From NCBI GenBank assembly GCA_002329285.1, contig DCTO01000090.1, positions 28,221 to 37,724 on the forward strand: a DNA stretch of 9,504 nt, written 5' to 3'. The notes under the pieces are model-generated. The model did not search any database. It saw only the letters and a program-made list of their open reading frames with translations, and was not told where the DNA came from. This stretch comes from Ruminococcaceae bacterium UBA1438. GTDB lineage: Bacteria > Bacillota > Clostridia > Oscillospirales > Acutalibacteraceae. The position numbers and the translations under genes were made by a program. Position 1 is the stretch's first letter, and the number at the start of each line of letters is the position of its first letter. Positions 6,288 to 9,504 of this stretch are shown here, in pieces.

Positions 6288-7351
6288 AAGAAACTTATAA
6301 TGAAATTATAAATAATATGAAGGCTGCGTATTTTGAGGAATGCGGGCTTGAGCCGTCTCCGGCGTCAGATCTTGAACTTCGCTTCAAAGCAGTTGCAAGC
6401 GAAATCTTTTCTGCTTATTCCTTTGCCGAATATGTTCTCAAGCAGTGCTTTCCTCAAACCGCAAGCGGCGAATATCTGGATCGCCACGCGCAATTGAGAG
6501 GGGTTGAAAGGAAAACTGCGTCGGTTGCGCAGGGGGAATTGCTTTTCAGCCTTGCAGAGCCGCTTGAATCGGATGTCACCATCCCGGCAGAAACGCTGTG
6601 TGCTTCAGCAGAAAAGCCGTTCATTCAGTTTGCAACAACAGAAGCGGCGGTTATTCCTGCAGGCGAAACTTCGGTCTTAGTTGCGGCACAGGCAATTTCA
6701 GGCGGAGCAGAATTTAATTGCCATGCCGGTGAAATCACGGTTATGGTTAATCCTCCGGAATATATTTCTGCTGTGACAAATCCCTCTGAAATAATAGGCG
6801 GATTTGATGATGAAAATGATGCTTCCTTCAGAGAGCGCATTATTTCCTCTTATTCAAGCCGGCGTTTAGCGGTTAACCAGCAAAGTCTGCGCGAGATGGT
6901 GCTTGAGAATGAAAAAATTCTGGATGCACGCGTTTATAATGACGATAATAATACGCTCAAGGTTTGCGTTAAGCTGAAAGGCGGCGTAACAACAAATGAT
7001 GTGGTGAATTCAATTAGAAGTAATATGGGTGTCGTTTCTATCAGCAGTATTACTTTTGATGTTATTGAGGCTCAGCCGTTTGAGTTCAACATCCGTGCGT
7101 CAATCAAAGCAGAGAGTGGTTATGATAAGGAGGAGCTTTGCGCAGCCGCAAGAGATATGCTTTCCGAAGCGGTTTCCTCTATGCACATCGGGCAGAATGT
7201 TAGCAGCTCGGAGCTTGAGGCGATGCTGTACGGCATTGAAGGTATAAGCCTTGCAGAGGTTTGCACGGTTGATGAAAATTCAATGCCGTTCTCATGCCCG
7301 TCAAATGCTTATCTTGTGCTTAATAGCCTTTCGGTGGATGCTTATGAATAA
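6284..7351 (+). CDS. Baseplate J-like protein (gpJ/XkdT), TTG start
   Basis: This 355-residue protein is a clear baseplate J family member. It has an N-terminal helical region, then GEYLDRHAQLRGVERKTAS (62-80), which is the family's 'LDxxaxxxGxxRxxa' signature. A beta domain follows, and then GGFDDENDASFRERI (172-186), matching the conserved 'GGxDxExDxxxRxR' motif. The C-terminal half contains ALLTERNATIVATE features typical of the family, including ARVYNDDNNTLKVCV, FEFNIRASIKAESGYDKEEL and IEGISLAEVCTV. The family forms the outer wedge of contractile tails and injection systems. The only start consistent with the operon is TTG 6284, overlapping the previous stop as TTGA, with AGGTGG at 6268-6273. 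The length is usual for the family and no truncation is seen. Confidence 0.88.
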   Translation: MKETYNEIINNMKAAYFEECGLEPSPASDLELRFKAVASEIFSAYSFAEYVLKQCFPQTASGEYLDRHAQLRGVERKTASVAQGELLFSLAEPLESDVTIPAETLCASAEKPFIQFATTEAAVIPAGETSVLVAAQAISGGAEFNCHAGEITVMVNPPEYISAVTNPSEIIGGFDDENDASFRERIISSYSSRRLAVNQQSLREMVLENEKILDARVYNDDNNTLKVCVKLKGGVTTNDVVNSIRSNMGVVSISSITFDVIEAQPFEFNIRASIKAESGYDKEELCAAARDMLSEAVSSMHIGQNVSSSELEAMLYGIEGISLAEVCTVDENSMPFSCPSNAYLVLNSLSVDAYE

Positions 7352-7922
7352 TCAAATCTTTTCGCGTCTTTGCAATCTGATGCAGGGGCTTGGCTTTAAC
7401 ATGCAGGCCGGTGATATAACAAAGGCGGAAATGCGCGCTTATGCGGCAGGGCTTTCCATGGTTGATGAGCTTATTGAAAAAGCCCTTCGCAACGCTTTTA
7501 TTGACACTGCCGATGATTACGGCCTGTCAATGCTGCTTTCGCTCACCCGTTTATCGCCTGCAGAAACAGATGAAGAAACCCGGCATCGAATAGTAGATTC
7601 ATTCAGCGAGGGCTATTATTATACCTCTATTTCAGGCATAACAACTCGGTTTTTCCAAAATGACCATGGCTTTGTGTCAAGTTATCCGGATCGCCGAATA
7701 ATATTGTATTATTATGGCGATTCAAACAACAAGAAGCGTTTTGCAAAGCTTGAAAAAATAATTGATGAGTGTCTGCCTGCATATATGAGAGTCAAAAATG
7801 CCTCGGGCGATCTTAATTTTGACTCGTTTGATGCCTTTGAGTTAACCTGGTTTGATATTGATGAGGCAAATCTGCCGTTTTACGGCTGGGATATGGTTTT
7901 CGGTTATGAAAGCAATAATTAA
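7344..7922 (+). CDS. Tail/baseplate protein, gpI/XkdU-like (DUF2313 type)
   Basis: This 192-residue protein resembles the XkdU/YmfQ (DUF2313) family, which lies between baseplate J and the tail fibre in PBSX- and Mu-like phages and links fibres to the wedge. Visible pattern: MVDELIEKALRNAFIDTADDYGLSMLLSLTRLSPAETDEETRHRI (a helix, then a short loop with the 'TxExRxxI' turn), a beta unit FVSSYPDRRIILYYYG, a helix KLEKIIDECLPAYMRV with the conserved 'LPAxxxV', and an aromatic tail. The frame is open from 7251, but ATG 7344 is preferred: GGTGG at 7333-7337 lies six bases upstream and the overlap with the J gene is then only 8 bases. ATG 7338 is the other possibility. Confidence 0.72.
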   Translation: MNNQIFSRLCNLMQGLGFNMQAGDITKAEMRAYAAGLSMVDELIEKALRNAFIDTADDYGLSMLLSLTRLSPAETDEETRHRIVDSFSEGYYYTSISGITTRFFQNDHGFVSSYPDRRIILYYYGDSNNKKRFAKLEKIIDECLPAYMRVKNASGDLNFDSFDAFELTWFDIDEANLPFYGWDMVFGYESNN

Positions 7923-7943
7923 TATGATAAAGGAGATTGTTAA

Positions 7944-8417
7944 ATGAGCTCTTCAAACAGAACAGAAACACTCGGCCTTAATAGCTGGCTCGGTAGTGAC
8001 AGACCGGAACGGGCTGATTTTAATGCCGATAATGAAATAATTGACGCAACTTTGGCAGAGCATTTTGAAAGCACCTGCCACATAACGGAAAGCGAGAGGA
8101 ATAAGTGGAATACGCCTTATTATTTCGGCGTTTATTTTGGTGACGGAAATCTGACCCGCACAATCACAACAAATTGCCCCTTTAATCCAACCTGGGGGCT
8201 TGTGTTTAAGGGTAATGCAATGCCCGCAACAACGGATTTCTCAAACAGCAGAAATCTCAATCACTTTGCAATTGTTTCGGTCAGAAGCAATATGAGCGGC
8301 GTTGAGCTGTCCGGTCAAAATCTGAAAATCAGGCAATCGGGCTCGGCAATTTATTCAAATGAATATAGCTCAATCAATGAATATGGCGCCACCTATTGCT
8401 ATATTCTTTTCAGATAA
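7944..8417 (+). CDS. Short tail fibre/receptor-binding protein
   Basis: This 157-residue protein has two recognisable ends and almost no shaft. Residues 10-56 (LGLNSWLGSDRPERADFN, then DNEIIDATLAEH and HITESERNKWN) match the attachment region common at the N-terminus of Firmicute phage tail fibres, with the 'NxWxxSDxPxRxDFNxDNxxID' and 'HxTxxERxxWN' patterns. Residues ~60-157 are beta-rich (IVSVRSNMSGVELSGQNLKI, then SINEYGATYCYILFR) and look like a fibre tip knob. Classical fibres are several hundred residues long with repetitive shafts. ATG 7944 has AAAGGAG at 7929-7935. No chaperone gene follows. It is the last gene of the phage-like operon, 21 bases before the leuA promoter. Its receptor is unknown. 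Confidence 0.72.
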   Translation: MSSSNRTETLGLNSWLGSDRPERADFNADNEIIDATLAEHFESTCHITESERNKWNTPYYFGVYFGDGNLTRTITTNCPFNPTWGLVFKGNAMPATTDFSNSRNLNHFAIVSVRSNMSGVELSGQNLKIRQSGSAIYSNEYSSINEYGATYCYILFR

Positions 8418-8438
8418 AAATCTTCTCAAAACTCACCC

Positions 8439-8467
8439 TTGACAAAAAAGCATTAACTGTATATAAT
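8439..8467 (+). promoter_or_regulatory. Sigma-A-type promoter for the leuA leader
   Basis: TTGACA at 8439-8444 and TATAAT at 8462-8467 are both full consensus hexamers separated by 17 bases. Transcription would start near 8474. It lies 21 bases after the tail-fibre stop and upstream of the T-box leader, so leuA has its own promoter independent of the phage-like operon. Confidence 0.88.
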
Positions 8468-8489
8468 AATGTAACAAATAAATAAAACC

Positions 8490-8746
8490 CAACAAAGACT
8501 GGGAAGCAGAAAAAGATTTTTTATTGCCGTTTCAGAGAGCCGGCGGCAGGTGAAAGCCGGCACGGAATAATTAATGCATAGCTCTCTGCGGAGTCGCTGC
8601 TCTGAATAGAAATTAATAGGTGCAGCCGCATAACTGCGTTAAAGGTTAAGGCATTATTTGATGCTAAAGGGCAAAGCAATTTGCTGAAATAGGGTGGTAC
8701 CGTGCAGATTTTCTGCGCCCCTATATTTTTTAGGGGCGTATTTTTT
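8490..8746 (+). promoter_or_regulatory. T-box riboswitch leader, probably leucine-specific
   Basis: The conserved T-box AGGGTGGTACCGTG lies at 8691-8704. Stem I shows the AGAGAG motif (8534-8539), an apical GCCGGC/GCCGGC pair (8539-8544 with 8556-8561) closing a GGCAGGTGAAA loop, and CACGGAA after it. AGCAG (8505-8509) can pair with CTGCT (8597-8601) near the stem base. A small helix GCAT/ATGC (8651-8654/8661-8664) is stem III-like. The antiterminator can be drawn as TAGGG (8690-8694) with CCCTA (8719-8723) plus GTGCAG/CTGCGC (8702-8707/8713-8718), leaving the canonical 7-base bulge TGGTACC. TGGT pairs with an ACCA tRNA end, fitting the discriminator A of tRNA-Leu. A CTC at 8582-8584 is a candidate specifier codon, but it is followed by T rather than the usual purine, so it is only likely. 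Uncharged tRNA-Leu would switch leuA on. Confidence 0.92.
8716..8746 (+). terminator. T-box-controlled intrinsic terminator
   Basis: CGCCCCTA (8716-8723) pairs perfectly with TAGGGGCG (8731-8738) over 8 bp with a 7-base loop, followed by TA and six T residues (8741-8746). Its 5' arm is shared with the antiterminator, so the two structures exclude each other, the standard T-box attenuation logic. Confidence 0.92.
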
Positions 8747-8763
8747 ATGCCCTGAAAATTACG

Positions 8764-8776
8764 GCGGCATTGCCGC
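8764..8776 (+). repeat. Small hairpin upstream of the leuA ribosome binding site
   Basis: GCGGC (8764-8768) pairs with GCCGC (8772-8776) around a 3-base loop ATT. It lies 7 bases before GAAAGGAG (8784-8791). It has no T-tract, so it is not a terminator. A role in mRNA stability or initiation is possible but unproven, and chance is a real alternative. Confidence 0.35.
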
Positions 8777-8799
8777 AAAGTTTGAAAGGAGTCATTGTT

Positions 8800-9504
8800 A
8801 TGTTAGAAGGATACAAAAAGTATATCCCGTTCAAGCCGATTAATATTCCGGACAGAACTTGGCCGGATAAGGTAATCACCAAAGCGCCGATCTGGTGCTC
8901 CGTTGATTTGAGAGATGGCAATCAGGCGCTTGTTGATCCCATGAATCTTCAGGAAAAGCTGGAGCTTTTTGACACTCTGCTCAAAATCGGCGTTAAGGAA
9001 ATTGAGGTTGGCTTTCCGTCAGCCTCCGAAACTGAATATGAGATTTTAAGAACGCTTATTGACGGCGGCTATATCCCTGATGATGTAACCATTCAGGTGC
9101 TTGTTCAGGCAAGGCCGCATTTGATTAAGAAAACCTTTGAGGCAATCAAGGGCGCAAAAAACGTTATCGTTCATTTTTATAATTCAACCTCAACCCTTCA
9201 GCGCAAGGTTGTGTTTAAAACAGATATGCAGGGCGTTATTGATATTGCCGTTAAGGGCGCAAAGCTCATTAAAGAATTAACAGATAAGGAGCTTGCTGAA
9301 AATCCGGATATGAATATCCGCTATGAATATTCTCCTGAATCCTTCACCGGCACGGAAATTGATAATGCAATCAAAATCTGCGAAGAGGTTATGGATGTTA
9401 TGGGCGCAACGCCGGAAAACCCGATTATTCTTAATCTTCCGTCAACCGTTGAATGCTCAACACCGAATGGCTATGCGGATCAGATTGAATATTTCTGCCG
9501 CCAT
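8800..9504 (+). CDS. leuA: 2-isopropylmalate synthase, N-terminal part (3' end outside window)
   Basis: The first 235 residues are visible and the frame is still open at the window end. The enzyme condenses acetyl-CoA with 2-oxoisovalerate to 2-isopropylmalate, the committed step of leucine synthesis, in the cytoplasm. It belongs to the DRE-TIM metallolyase (HMGL-like) superfamily. WCSVDLRDGNQAL (32-44) carries the metal-binding Asp36 and the Arg of the DRE-type motif, EVGFPSAS (69-76) follows, and RYEYSPESFTGTE (174-186) and STVECSTPNGYADQIE (215-230) are typical of the long type-2 LeuA (about 550 residues). The N-terminal KYIPFKPINIPDRTWPDK is also characteristic of that type. The metal-binding HxH lies beyond the window. 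ATG 8800 has GAAAGGAG at 8784-8791. The T-box leader upstream agrees with control by leucine supply. Confidence 0.93.
   Translation, partial: MLEGYKKYIPFKPINIPDRTWPDKVITKAPIWCSVDLRDGNQALVDPMNLQEKLELFDTLLKIGVKEIEVGFPSASETEYEILRTLIDGGYIPDDVTIQVLVQARPHLIKKTFEAIKGAKNVIVHFYNSTSTLQRKVVFKTDMQGVIDIAVKGAKLIKELTDKELAENPDMNIRYEYSPESFTGTEIDNAIKICEEVMDVMGATPENPIILNLPSTVECSTPNGYADQIEYFCRH

Noticed and set aside
7251..7343. Upstream extension of the XkdU-like gene to ATG 7251
   Set aside because: It would overlap the baseplate J gene by about 100 bases, where the J frame carries the real protein; ATG 7344 has a better-placed ribosome binding site.
8521..8778. Minus-strand open frame of 85 codons across the leuA leader
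   Set aside because: It lies over the T-box stem I, antiterminator and terminator, whose structure explains the sequence; it has no plausible protein features.
1..9504. Search for CRISPR arrays, tRNA genes, insertion sequences and phage attachment repeats
   Set aside because: No regularly spaced repeats, cloverleaf sequences, transposase motifs or obvious direct repeats at the operon end were seen; attachment sites cannot be judged without both flanks.

Overview
The window looks like part of a Clostridia-type Firmicute chromosome, possibly in the Oscillospiraceae/Ruminococcaceae range. Supporting signs are strong AGGAGG-like ribosome binding sites, frequent TTG starts, a T-box leader in front of leuA, and phage genes laid out like the Bacillus PBSX (xkd) morphogenesis operon. 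The genus cannot be fixed from this sequence. Everything recognisable is on the plus strand.

Positions 1-8417 hold one tightly packed phage-like structural operon. It encodes, in order: a portal protein (cut by the window start), a head maturation protease with a C-terminal scaffold-like extension, a probable capsid decoration protein, the major capsid protein, two head-completion or connector proteins, a tail-terminator-like protein, a ~41-residue micro-ORF, an XkdP-like LysM protein, a gpD/XkdQ-like hub, a short gpV-like spike, a gp25/XkdS-like wedge, a baseplate J/XkdT protein, a gpI/XkdU-like protein and a very short tail fibre. Most neighbours overlap by a few bases or sit within about 40 bases of each other, so translation is probably coupled along much of the transcript.

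The striking feature is what is absent. Where PBSX-like contractile phages carry the sheath, tube, tail chaperone and tape-measure genes, between the tail terminator and the LysM/XkdP gene, there is only the micro-ORF. The junction has clean start/stop overlaps and no broken gene. The operon therefore encodes a head and a myovirus-type baseplate but no tail shaft in this window. No holin, endolysin, integrase or fibre chaperone follows the fibre gene either.

Positions 8418-8799 are a regulatory region. A near-consensus sigma-A-type promoter lies 21 bases after the fibre stop codon and drives a T-box riboswitch whose antiterminator and terminator can both be drawn. It controls leuA (from 8800, cut by the window end), a type-2 2-isopropylmalate synthase. 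The host gene thus follows the phage-like operon with no visible boundary sequence. By eye, codon choice in the phage-like genes resembles that of leuA, which would fit a long-resident or domesticated element, although this was not computed.
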